Positions 24,853 through 31,789 of a stretch of DNA of 64,000 bases are shown in pieces (position 1 is the first letter of the stretch; the number at the start of each line of letters is the position of its first letter). The DNA is taken from the NCBI RefSeq assembly GCF_010435915.1, contig NZ_JAAFZH010000004.1:434001-498000 (forward strand). Direction: 5' to 3'. The notes beneath the pieces were generated by a model. That model worked only from the letters and a program-made list of their open reading frames with translations. It searched no databases and was not told where the DNA came from. Made by a program: the position numbers and the translations under genes. The stretch comes from Spirosoma terrae. Lineage in GTDB: Bacteria; Bacteroidota; Bacteroidia; Cytophagales; Spirosomataceae.

Positions 24853-25216
24853 GCCAGTCGTTAAACCCCTAAATGCTGGTGATACGGTATATCGGTTGAC
24901 CCGGCGTGGCGTAAGTGAACATGTGGTTGTCGATGTCTGGAAACATATCGTGAGTATTCGAATAAACCACGGTATAGTCAAACTGAATCGATACCTGGTT
25001 GATGGTGAAAAAGCAAGAAACAGTTCCGACACGTACCGTACTCATACCTTCTACCGGAACCGAAGCCATCCCGATCTGGAACCCTATCCCACAAATCAGC
25101 AACGGGATCAGATTAACGGGTTACTGGCTAAACTTCGATATGAAGTGAGAAACAAAACCACCCAGAGCCGGCTGGCAGTAATTTACCGGATGTTAAATCA
25201 ACTTGTTAATACCTAA
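24845..25216 (+). CDS. Hypothetical basic protein, 123 residues
   Basis: Front: GDTVYRLTRRGVSEHVVVDV, a small beta-barrel-like segment. The middle has YRTHTFYRNRSHPDLEPYP and the end is a basic helix. The overall Arg richness suggests RNA or DNA contact. No family recognised. The next gene starts 9 bases after the stop. Confidence 0.65.
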   Translation: MRKPVVKPLNAGDTVYRLTRRGVSEHVVVDVWKHIVSIRINHGIVKLNRYLVDGEKARNSSDTYRTHTFYRNRSHPDLEPYPTNQQRDQINGLLAKLRYEVRNKTTQSRLAVIYRMLNQLVNT

Positions 25217-25225
25217 TTTATCGAG

Positions 25226-25717
25226 ATGGATTACCCATTACTGTTACCTAGTGACCCCTATTTACCCCTGGTTACCGAATTTTACCAGGCAAGTCAGACA
25301 CCCTTTCTATCCCGTCCGGCTTTTCCATCGGTGGCCCGGCAAGAGTTACGGGCAAGACTGCTTCAGGAAGAGCTGGACGAATACATTGAAGCACTCCGGG
25401 AAGGAAATTTAACTAAGGTCCTGGACGCCCTGGCCGATTTGCAATATATCCTGACAGGCACCGTTTTAGAGTTCGGCATGGGGACTGTCTTTGTTCCCGC
25501 TTTCCGTGAAGTTCAACGGTCAAATATGAGCAAATTCTGCATCACTGACCAGGAGGTTACCGATACCATCGAATCATATCGTTCAAAGGGCATAGAAACC
25601 AAGTCAGTAACAACTGGTAACCAAACAGTTATACTCCGTACAGAAGACGAAAAAATACTCAAATCTGTGCAATACTCTCCTGCAGAATTAGCTAAATTTG
25701 TTCAAAGCGACAACTAA
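25226..25717 (+). CDS. MazG-like nucleotide pyrophosphohydrolase
   Basis: A 163-residue protein. LLQEELDEYIEALREGN and VLDALADLQYILTGTVLEFG form the acidic two-helix metal site typical of all-alpha NTP pyrophosphatases (MazG, HisE and phage relatives). FREVQRSNMSKF follows, the usual 'V-SNMSK' element. The C-terminal ~60 residues resemble the tail of phosphoribosyl-ATP-pyrophosphohydrolase-like phage proteins. It would hydrolyse a nucleoside triphosphate to the monophosphate; which one is unknown. Phage MazG-like enzymes are thought to tune alarmone or nucleotide pools. Confidence 0.83.
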   Translation: MDYPLLLPSDPYLPLVTEFYQASQTPFLSRPAFPSVARQELRARLLQEELDEYIEALREGNLTKVLDALADLQYILTGTVLEFGMGTVFVPAFREVQRSNMSKFCITDQEVTDTIESYRSKGIETKSVTTGNQTVILRTEDEKILKSVQYSPAELAKFVQSDN

Positions 25718-25721
25718 AACA

Positions 25722-25901
25722 ATGGGCAACGATACTAAAACAGATAGTAGGTCACAGGAGGATACCATTCAGGTTGAGTGCAGTACGGGTAGAAATAACC
25801 AGATTACTAAGCTCCAGGTTCGTGTTGAGGGAAGAATGGACCCCGAGGCAATTTGCCGATTGTTAGATGAAGCCAAGATTCAGTTACTGGCGGCTGACTA
25901 G
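25722..25901 (+). CDS. Hypothetical protein, 59 residues
   Basis: The last gene of the plus-strand block, 4 bases after the MazG-like gene. ATG 25722 is preferred to an upstream in-frame ATG at 25698, which overlaps the previous gene. The Asp/Thr/Ser-rich front is probably disordered, with a small strand-helix unit behind it. Two hairpin terminators follow. No family recognised. Confidence 0.6.
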   Translation: MGNDTKTDSRSQEDTIQVECSTGRNNQITKLQVRVEGRMDPEAICRLLDEAKIQLLAAD

Positions 25902-25917
25902 GTAGTGCACTATAAAC

Positions 25918-25950
25918 AGAAAAAGGGTCCTGTATAAGGACCCTTTTGAG
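25918..25950 (-). terminator. Terminator, mainly for the minus-strand unit
   Basis: AAAAGGGTCC pairs with GGACCCTTTT over a TGTATAA loop. The A-rich flank on the left becomes a T run on the minus strand, so it should end the fibre gene transcript coming from the right. It can also work in the other direction. Confidence 0.7.
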
Positions 25951-25959
25951 ACAACAACA

Positions 25960-25992
25960 GGAAGTGGCTATAGCCCCACTTCCTTTTTTATT
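25960..25992 (+). terminator. Terminator for the plus-strand block
   Basis: AGGAAGTGG pairs with CCACTTCCT over a short loop, followed by TTTTTTA. With the preceding hairpin it insulates the two convergent operons from each other. Confidence 0.75.
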
Positions 25993-26002
25993 TTAATTGG
26001 GT

Positions 26003-27151
26003 TCAGGAACCGGTCAACCGAAACGAACGGGTTTCGAGAAAACCGATAAGTAGCTCTGCAATGGCCTGCTGGCCTGCAACGTTCCAGTGAACCCGGTTAC
26101 CGGAAGTCGACGAGTCTGTTGTGGTGAAATACGTATCGCCTACATTGGAAAAAGCTGATCCCAGATTGAGGTACATTACTTTTGAAGGCTGATTAAACTG
26201 AGCAACAACCTGGGCATCAATGGCCCGGATATAACCTGCCAGGGTTTCACCCGATGAACCGGCTGAACGAGGACCAGGTCCCAGGATAATCAAGGGGGCC
26301 TCATACTGTTTTAGCCAGTCATTGATAAATCTATTCAGATTTACACGGTAGGCAGCCGTATCCGAATCATTGGTTCCTAATGCCCATAGGCCCAGGGAGG
26401 GATCTTTGATCCCTTGTAACCGTCCTCCTCCCCTGATCTTGTCAAATAAGACAGAGCTTTGTCCAGCAGCGGATTTGTCGACCAGGTGGATTGGTTGATT
26501 TTTACCTTTAAAGTAAGCCTTGAGTCGCCAAGTCCAAACTTCCCATCGAGAGGTAATGCCGGCTACGGATGTACCCTCCGTATTAGAATCGCCATAGATA
26601 TACAGATGGTAGGGAGCTTCATAGTCATTGTCAGCACTGGCCGTATAACCATGAACACCAAAACCCAAAGCACCTCGCCGGGTTGTATCCGTCTTGCCCT
26701 GCAGTCGAAGGGAAATGGCACCATCTCCGCCATAAATGACGGCATTGGCTGGGTAGCTATTGCTGCCTGTATAGAGTTGAAGATCTCCCGAGTTGGGACG
26801 GCCCATACTCACCCGGGCGAATACGGGGATGGTTGTTCCTAACGTGTAGTGGTCGATATACCACTTTTTGGTAATGGGTGGATTGAAACCACCTACGGTA
26901 ACCGGACTACCAAACGTACCGAACGATAAGGTGGATGAATTGGCGACAGTTGTGGTAGTAGAAGCCGGAAAACCTGTGGGATAGGTAAGACCTGCCGTCT
27001 CCAGGTCCAGTCCTTCGATACGTATCCGTTCAGCTTCGGTATAGTTGACGGTTCGAACGGTATTCAGTAAGGTAGTGGGAAAACCGCTTGACTGGCCCTT
27101 CGACAAAAGGGGAAGGATCAGCAGCAGACAAAGGGAAAGGTATTTGAACAT
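26003..27151 (-). CDS. SGNH-hydrolase-type tail/host-contact protein with signal peptide
   Basis: A 382-residue protein. Residues 1-19 (MFKYLSLCLLLILPLLSKG, then Q) look like a Sec signal peptide with the cleavage just before Gln that is usual in Bacteroidota. Later the SGNH/GDSL hydrolase blocks appear: GDSNTEG, LWALGTNDSD and HWNVAG. The residue three before the catalytic His is Asn instead of the usual Asp, so a Ser-His dyad or altered activity is possible. Such enzymes remove acyl groups from surface polysaccharides. As the last gene of the fibre block it may de-acetylate host capsule or O-antigen. Confidence 0.78.
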   Translation of the reverse strand: MFKYLSLCLLLILPLLSKGQSSGFPTTLLNTVRTVNYTEAERIRIEGLDLETAGLTYPTGFPASTTTTVANSSTLSFGTFGSPVTVGGFNPPITKKWYIDHYTLGTTIPVFARVSMGRPNSGDLQLYTGSNSYPANAVIYGGDGAISLRLQGKTDTTRRGALGFGVHGYTASADNDYEAPYHLYIYGDSNTEGTSVAGITSRWEVWTWRLKAYFKGKNQPIHLVDKSAAGQSSVLFDKIRGGGRLQGIKDPSLGLWALGTNDSDTAAYRVNLNRFINDWLKQYEAPLIILGPGPRSAGSSGETLAGYIRAIDAQVVAQFNQPSKVMYLNLGSAFSNVGDTYFTTTDSSTSGNRVHWNVAGQQAIAELLIGFLETRSFRLTGS

Positions 27152-27164
27152 GAGCTACCGGTTG

Positions 27165-27434
27165 TTAACCGTTTGGATTAAATAAGCCAGCCAGGTCTCG
27201 TAGCTGAGCATCAAGTTGGGATGGATCAATGGTATTACCGTTTTCATCCACCAGGGTATCCTTAATAATGCCGGATTTCTGCCCAGAGAGTAGTAGGGAG
27301 TCCGCCAGATAAACAACAGGACGGAATACGGCGGCCAGGTCCATAATTGTCTGGAGCTGACTACCCGAAATGGTAAACTGATCCTCTTTGTTCCAGGTAG
27401 AGGTACGATGAATGGTGGTGGGCTGTTGGGCCAT
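27165..27434 (-). CDS. Hypothetical protein, 89 residues
   Basis: Start ATG at 27434 (MAQQPTT), preferred over a longer version beginning at 27491 because that adds a hydrophobic leader lying in the inverted-repeat region. The rest is helical with an Asp/Glu-rich tail. It sits between the SGNH gene and a 63-residue gene in the fibre operon. No family recognised. Confidence 0.6.
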   Translation of the reverse strand: MAQQPTTIHRTSTWNKEDQFTISGSQLQTIMDLAAVFRPVVYLADSLLLSGQKSGIIKDTLVDENGNTIDPSQLDAQLRDLAGLFNPNG

Positions 27435-27436
27435 AA

Positions 27437-27500
27437 AGCAGGTTTTTAGTATACAATCGGTCGTAACAAGTAGAACCCAAAAATACACCAAAAACCTGCT
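27437..27500 (-). promoter_or_regulatory. Inverted repeat in intergenic gap
   Basis: AGCAGGTTTTT (27437-27447) is the perfect reverse complement of AAAAACCTGCT (27490-27500), with 42 bases between. Reading on the minus strand, TATTTTTG (27485-27478) fits the Bacteroidota -7 box TAnnTTTG, but no clear -33 box was seen. It could be a stem with a long loop over the start of the 89-residue gene, or an operator. Confidence 0.45.
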
Positions 27501-27525
27501 GACCCCAGTACCCGAAAGTCGGTAC

Positions 27526-27717
27526 CTATTCCACCTTAATACATCCCGGAAAAACAGTACAGTTGGCTAGACGACGGATTTTGTTTCGAACAGCCCCGTC
27601 TTCCAGGAAAACGGCTACTTCGGGAATGGCCAGTACATTAGCCTGTTTGATGATAATATCAGCCAGCTGATCCTTGGTCAGGGCTGTTAACTGGCTACGT
27701 TGGGTGTAGATCTGCAT
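27526..27717 (-). CDS. Hypothetical protein, 63 residues
   Basis: A short helical protein (TALTKDQLADIIIKQA) with a C-terminal part containing two Cys. It lies in the fibre operon, 11 bases after the upstream gene. No family recognised; it could be a small fibre-assembly or structural helper. Confidence 0.58.
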   Translation of the reverse strand: MQIYTQRSQLTALTKDQLADIIIKQANVLAIPEVAVFLEDGAVRNKIRRLANCTVFPGCIKVE

Positions 27718-27728
27718 GGGTGTGTGGA

Positions 27729-28232
27729 TTAGGCTTCAGTTTCGCCAGGAGTCTCATCCGGCTCTGGTGTTGGGGCAACGTAACCCCCATATTTATTTCG
27801 GCTTACGGACCGGTTCATTTCCCGCAGCAGGAATGATCGGATGATTTCCCACAGTGTCGTATTATCGGAGATAACCATTCCCATGTCCCGAAGTTTACCC
27901 AGCGTCAGGCTTTGGAACCAGGCTTTCTGGGAGATGGCATCAGGAGTCCCTTCTTCAACAAGATCCCCCACCTCATTGACGAACGATTCCTGAGTTGTGG
28001 TTAATACAACAATGGGCTGAGAACTGGCCAGGTAGGCCTGACGAGTGGCCGAGTCATAGTTCAGGTTTTGGGCGGCAGCCTGATACGTTTCCCCGGTTTG
28101 CAGTAAAGGGTGGCATTCGGTTCGCTGGATCAACTCGCCATACCGATTGATCATAAAATAGTCGTTGATGACTATACGGTCCTGGGCAGATCCAGGAAGC
28201 GTAGGGGCAGGTATACTGATTAACTCGCTCAT
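27729..28232 (-). CDS. Hypothetical protein, 167 residues
   Basis: Start ATG 28232 (MSELISIP) is preferred over an upstream in-frame version from 28277 that reads back into the collagen-like gene. It is mostly helical with an acidic Pro-rich tail (TPEPDETPGETE). A beta-like front (DRIVINDYFMINRYGE) could belong to a short attachment domain. No family recognised. It starts 2 bases after the collagen-like gene ends, so the two probably share a complex. Confidence 0.62.
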   Translation of the reverse strand: MSELISIPAPTLPGSAQDRIVINDYFMINRYGELIQRTECHPLLQTGETYQAAAQNLNYDSATRQAYLASSQPIVVLTTTQESFVNEVGDLVEEGTPDAISQKAWFQSLTLGKLRDMGMVISDNTTLWEIIRSFLLREMNRSVSRNKYGGYVAPTPEPDETPGETEA

Positions 28233-28234
28233 AA

Positions 28235-29152
28235 TTATGTGAAGGAAATGTACGATAAGGTGCCGGCATCGTTCCAATACAATCGCCTCCAGCCGGCACT
28301 TGTGTTTTTGACTAACCGAAAGGTCCCATTGACAATATCAGTAGCCGTGGGATCCTGGGTTATAACTAGGGGGCTAACGGGCACCCAGCTGCCGCTTACA
28401 TAAAACAACATGTCCCCCGGGTTCCCAACTGGTAAATTGCTCTCGCCTTTTTCGCCTACAGCCACTACGGTCGATCCTGGAGCTATGGTATTACCCGCCC
28501 CCATACCAATAGAGCTGGTTCGTTGCAGATAAACCGTTTGTGTACCCAGTTTACCGGCAACCTTGTAGTAGCCGCCGGGGGATCCAGTGGCCACATTGAA
28601 GATGTAGAGGTTCATTCCCTGAGCAACCCAAACATTTGTTGCCAAAGAAACGGTAGCCAAGGCACCCATCACGGCTGGCTGGGTAAAGGCGGCTGCTAGG
28701 GTTGAATACGCCCCAATACCCGTAGCTCCTGTATCTCCCTTTGGACCCGGCACCAGGCTGGCATCACCCTTTGGAATACCCAAGCTAAGTACCTGATTGG
28801 GTGGGGTACCCGTTACTTCAGCCGTTGCCTGAGCCCCCGGAGCCAGGGTAGAAACTGTTCCAATAGTTAATTTAGCCGGAGGTCCAGCAGGACCTGGTTC
28901 ACCAGGAATGCTTTCCCCTGCCGGCCCTTGTGGACCAGTAGGCCCTTCTGGTCCCTGTATACTGTTTAGGTAATCAGAAAAGCTGGCCCCTGGGTTGTGT
29001 TCGACATACTGTTCATAAGCAGTCTTTCCTGGAAGCCCCTGGGGGCCTCTGGAACCTACCTGATTAGTTTGTTGACGGGCTTCCAGTGTGGCAACCCGCT
29101 GACTTAACTGGGTAACAAGTCCAGCTAGTGAGTCTTCAGTGATGTTTGCCAT
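28235..29152 (-). CDS. Collagen-like phage fibre protein
   Basis: A 305-residue protein. The N-terminal coiled coil is at ~8-30. Two collagen-like Gly-X-Y stretches follow, one short (GPQGLPG) and one longer (GPEGPTGPQGPAGE and GEPGPAGPPA), with TAYEQYVEHNPGASFSDYLN between; that order is typical of phage tail fibres. A further GPKGDTGATG occurs downstream, followed by a beta-rich C-terminal half that probably forms the receptor-binding or trimerising tip. It would form a trimer on the virion. It shares one base with the DUF1353 gene upstream. Confidence 0.85.
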   Translation of the reverse strand: MANITEDSLAGLVTQLSQRVATLEARQQTNQVGSRGPQGLPGKTAYEQYVEHNPGASFSDYLNSIQGPEGPTGPQGPAGESIPGEPGPAGPPAKLTIGTVSTLAPGAQATAEVTGTPPNQVLSLGIPKGDASLVPGPKGDTGATGIGAYSTLAAAFTQPAVMGALATVSLATNVWVAQGMNLYIFNVATGSPGGYYKVAGKLGTQTVYLQRTSSIGMGAGNTIAPGSTVVAVGEKGESNLPVGNPGDMLFYVSGSWVPVSPLVITQDPTATDIVNGTFRLVKNTSAGWRRLYWNDAGTLSYISFT

Positions 29153-29562
29153 TATCGTTTAAGTTGGCCCATTCGGGCGTAAGGCCCCCGGCCAAAAATG
29201 CGGACAGCCAGGTAGCGAAGGTGGTTATCGACCCAGCTTCGGGGCAAGGGTCGGAGGTGTTTCATCAGGAGTAAAAATTCCCGGTCCGCGTCTGCCCGGC
29301 TTAGCAGATGGGAAGCGTACAGATAATCATGGACTACATCCGCTAAAATGTGGTCCCCAACCGGAGGAAAGATCCACCAGAGAAGTTTTGGCACTGAGGC
29401 AAAGTCGGTACAAAACCCAGCTGGTATAGTCAGAGTTAACCCTGTTGATAAAGTAATTACTAGGGATTCTACTAGCCAGAAACATTGCCGACTCTGCCCT
29501 TGACGATCCTCAGTATACGTTGGATATTGGACGGCTACATAACGGGGTAAGATTGGGGTCAT
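29152..29562 (-). CDS. DUF1353 phage protein
   Basis: A 136-residue protein matching the DUF1353 family: IPAGFCTDFASVPKLLWW, then VVHDYLYASHLLSRADADREFLLLMK. The family is common in phages close to tail fibre and lysis genes. The conserved His/Asp (VHDYLY) and D residues suggest a metal-dependent enzyme, possibly a peptidase or wall-acting protein, but no activity is settled. Overlaps by one base with the genes on both sides. Confidence 0.85.
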   Translation of the reverse strand: MTPILPRYVAVQYPTYTEDRQGQSRQCFWLVESLVITLSTGLTLTIPAGFCTDFASVPKLLWWIFPPVGDHILADVVHDYLYASHLLSRADADREFLLLMKHLRPLPRSWVDNHLRYLAVRIFGRGPYARMGQLKR

Positions 29563-29840
29563 TATGTCCGGGCGACCAGAGGGGAAGCATAATAATTTTC
29601 CCCATCATAAAAGGTTAGGGATTGACCAAAGTCTTCGTCTTCGGTCAGAATAAAAATGGCGGGTTGGCCTTCAATCACCATAGTACGGGCACTGGTCAGA
29701 GTGGTTGTTACGGATACAGTCGGCCTGGTTTCTTCCAGGCCCAACACCTTTTTGAGGAGTTCAATAATTAGCCGATATAAACCATCCGGGGATTTATCGA
29801 CCTGTCCGGGTCGGAGCAACAGGCAAGCAGGGGTGTTCAT
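29562..29840 (-). CDS. Hypothetical protein, 92 residues
   Basis: ATG at 29840 (MNTPACLLL) is preferred over 29864. It is a small beta-rich protein (VSVTTTLTSARTMVIEGQ and IFILTEDEDFGQSLTFYDGENYY) that looks like a short virion-surface or adaptor domain. It shares its last base with the DUF1353 start. No family recognised. Confidence 0.6.
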   Translation of the reverse strand: MNTPACLLLRPGQVDKSPDGLYRLIIELLKKVLGLEETRPTVSVTTTLTSARTMVIEGQPAIFILTEDEDFGQSLTFYDGENYYASPLVART

Positions 29841-29900
29841 AGACGCAGTGGGTAAGCCGAACAATCCAACATAAGTTATAGGAAGAGTTGTCCGAAAGAC

Positions 29901-30473
29901 TTATTCATTACCGGTTGTTGGGGTTTGTTCGGATTCCGGGATGGTTTCTTCTTCAGGAACAGAAGGTTCCGAAGGCTCACCGTCCCCTGGATCTTCATCG
30001 AATGGTTCATCCAATGGATCGGTTTCTTCTGCCAGTTCCTCTACAGGCTCCTCGGGCTGGGGTTGCGGCTCTGGTGTCGGTTCAGGCTCAGATTCTGGTT
30101 CGACTACCGCAACAATAGGCGGCTTAAACTCCGGCATGGTGCCCCCGTTAGCCACAATGACATCTGCTAGAACATCCGGTTCAAGCTGCATGATCAGACC
30201 AGCTACGGCGTACATCGTTTCTGGTTTCAATGTTCGTTTGGGGAGCCAGTCCACGAACGGGGTAATGATTTCTCCCGTGGCCAGGAATCGGTAGTTGGAT
30301 CGAACAACGGCCTGACCCGTATACGTTCGGCTTATAACACGCTGATTGGTGTCGGCTTCAACGACAATGTCAACGATTTCATCATCGAGCAATTGTTGAA
30401 TCTGTTCAGGGGACAGGAATTTCCAGTTAGCACGGAGCATTTCCACCGTGTCCAGTACTAGGGTTGGAGACAT
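29901..30473 (-). CDS. Hypothetical protein with acidic Pro/Glu tail
   Basis: A 190-residue protein. The first ~120 residues are helical and globular (LSPEQIQQLLDDEIVDIVVE, then RSNYRFLATGEIITPFVDWL). The last 65 are an extended Glu/Pro repeat-like tail (EPESEPEPTPEPQPQ and more), likely disordered. A long serine-rich frame on the opposite strand mirrors this tail and is not a gene. It sits in the fibre operon; a virion linker is possible. Confidence 0.62.
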   Translation of the reverse strand: MSPTLVLDTVEMLRANWKFLSPEQIQQLLDDEIVDIVVEADTNQRVISRTYTGQAVVRSNYRFLATGEIITPFVDWLPKRTLKPETMYAVAGLIMQLEPDVLADVIVANGGTMPEFKPPIVAVVEPESEPEPTPEPQPQPEEPVEELAEETDPLDEPFDEDPGDGEPSEPSVPEEETIPESEQTPTTGNE

Positions 30474-30517
30474 TATGGTAATTGGTTAAAGGGAGAGGTT
30501 ACCGACCAGATCGGCAG

Positions 30518-31789
30518 TTATTGAGTGAGTGATTGAAGAAGAGAGTTACTGACTTGACGGGGATAATAAACGACCTTTCGAATCCAGGCACAGAGATTGT
30601 TTGTTCCGTTCGGGTTTGACCCTAAGGAAATCTGGGTAACTGAACCGATACTTGTTGCACTAGTATTGGGTGTTAAGCCTTCTCGCGTAAGCACACGATT
30701 TGAAGACGAATAACTCATTCCGTGCCGAACGGTGCCTGTACTCGTAACCCCTTGCTTAGTAAAAGAAGCCGTCCCATTGTAACTTTCAGTATCCTGTTGA
30801 CCTGTTGATCGGATCCCTAAGAAGTTGTTCGCACCATCATAGCCAATAATTCTGGCCGTAACTCTTTGGCCAAGCACCGTTTCAGCAATCCAGGTACCCT
30901 GCGAGGGATTAAACCAATTGAGGTTATTTAATAGGCATAAATCACCTGATCTTGTAACCGAACTCGCTGCTGTGGGGATGTACGAGGTTACGAATGCGCC
31001 TGATTCGAGTTGAGCACCAAATAAATATAGCCCTTCACCGCCTGACAGATTTGTCGGTGCCTCTTCACCACTTGTACCCACAAGGCAAACTCCTGTCACA
31101 TTTGTGCCTGTAGCTTCTGTTATGGTTCTGGTTGCCCATATTCTATACCACCCGTTACCAACAGACTGATAACCGTAAGACTGGTAAGAAGATAGGTTTG
31201 AGCCACCCCAAGTAAGGGTAGTCAAATTGAACATGGCGTGAGTCCCTGTACTTGCAACCCTAAGGCCGACATAATCGTAGTTATACCGTTTTACGAATGC
31301 AGAAACGGTATAGGTTGCACCATTTGTTAGGGTTAGAGACTGTCGAACAAAACAGTGTAGCTTACTGGTATTAGTAGTAAACAAAGCGGCATTAGTTGTG
31401 CCTGTAGGAGATACTTCGACATTATCCGTAACAACTGCAACACCACCCCCTTTTGTCCAGGTCCCATTCGCGAAGTTTTCACTGCGCAGAAACAGATTCG
31501 TCCTCGACTCCTCAATCAAAATCCCCCTCGCCTGCAACGTAACAGGATCGTAATCAAATCGAGGCTGGTTAGCCGCTACAGTTTCGATTAACCCTGTTGA
31601 ATTAGTTCGAGTACCGATACTGTTTCGAGTAAATGTCAATCGAGAATCTAATGTCTCCGTATTGGTGAACGACAAATTCAGACTCGGAGTAAACTGGCTG
31701 ATTGTACCTGACAGCTGGGCCGAACAGGTACCTATATACGTCATCAGGATAAACATCCAGACGACGAGTTTTTTCAGGAAATGCTTCAT
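30518..31789 (-). CDS. Fibre/adhesin-like protein with signal peptide and carbohydrate-binding-like fold
   Basis: A 423-residue protein. MKHFLKKLVVWMFILM followed by TYIGTCSA and Q is a clear signal peptide. A beta-sandwich-like region follows with ESRTNLFLRSENFANGTW, VRQSLTLTNGATYTVSAFVK and YIPTAASSVTRSGD, motifs found in phage head-spike or tail fibre proteins with a ConA/LamG-like fold. It probably contacts a surface sugar. It shares one base with the upstream fibre gene (stop at 31789, next start at 31789). Confidence 0.78.
   Translation of the reverse strand: MKHFLKKLVVWMFILMTYIGTCSAQLSGTISQFTPSLNLSFTNTETLDSRLTFTRNSIGTRTNSTGLIETVAANQPRFDYDPVTLQARGILIEESRTNLFLRSENFANGTWTKGGGVAVVTDNVEVSPTGTTNAALFTTNTSKLHCFVRQSLTLTNGATYTVSAFVKRYNYDYVGLRVASTGTHAMFNLTTLTWGGSNLSSYQSYGYQSVGNGWYRIWATRTITEATGTNVTGVCLVGTSGEEAPTNLSGGEGLYLFGAQLESGAFVTSYIPTAASSVTRSGDLCLLNNLNWFNPSQGTWIAETVLGQRVTARIIGYDGANNFLGIRSTGQQDTESYNGTASFTKQGVTSTGTVRHGMSYSSSNRVLTREGLTPNTSATSIGSVTQISLGSNPNGTNNLCAWIRKVVYYPRQVSNSLLQSLTQ

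Noticed and set aside
29941-30294. Serine-rich 117-codon frame on the plus strand
   Set aside because: It mirrors the Glu/Pro-rich tail of the minus-strand protein at 29901-30473; the repeats explain it.
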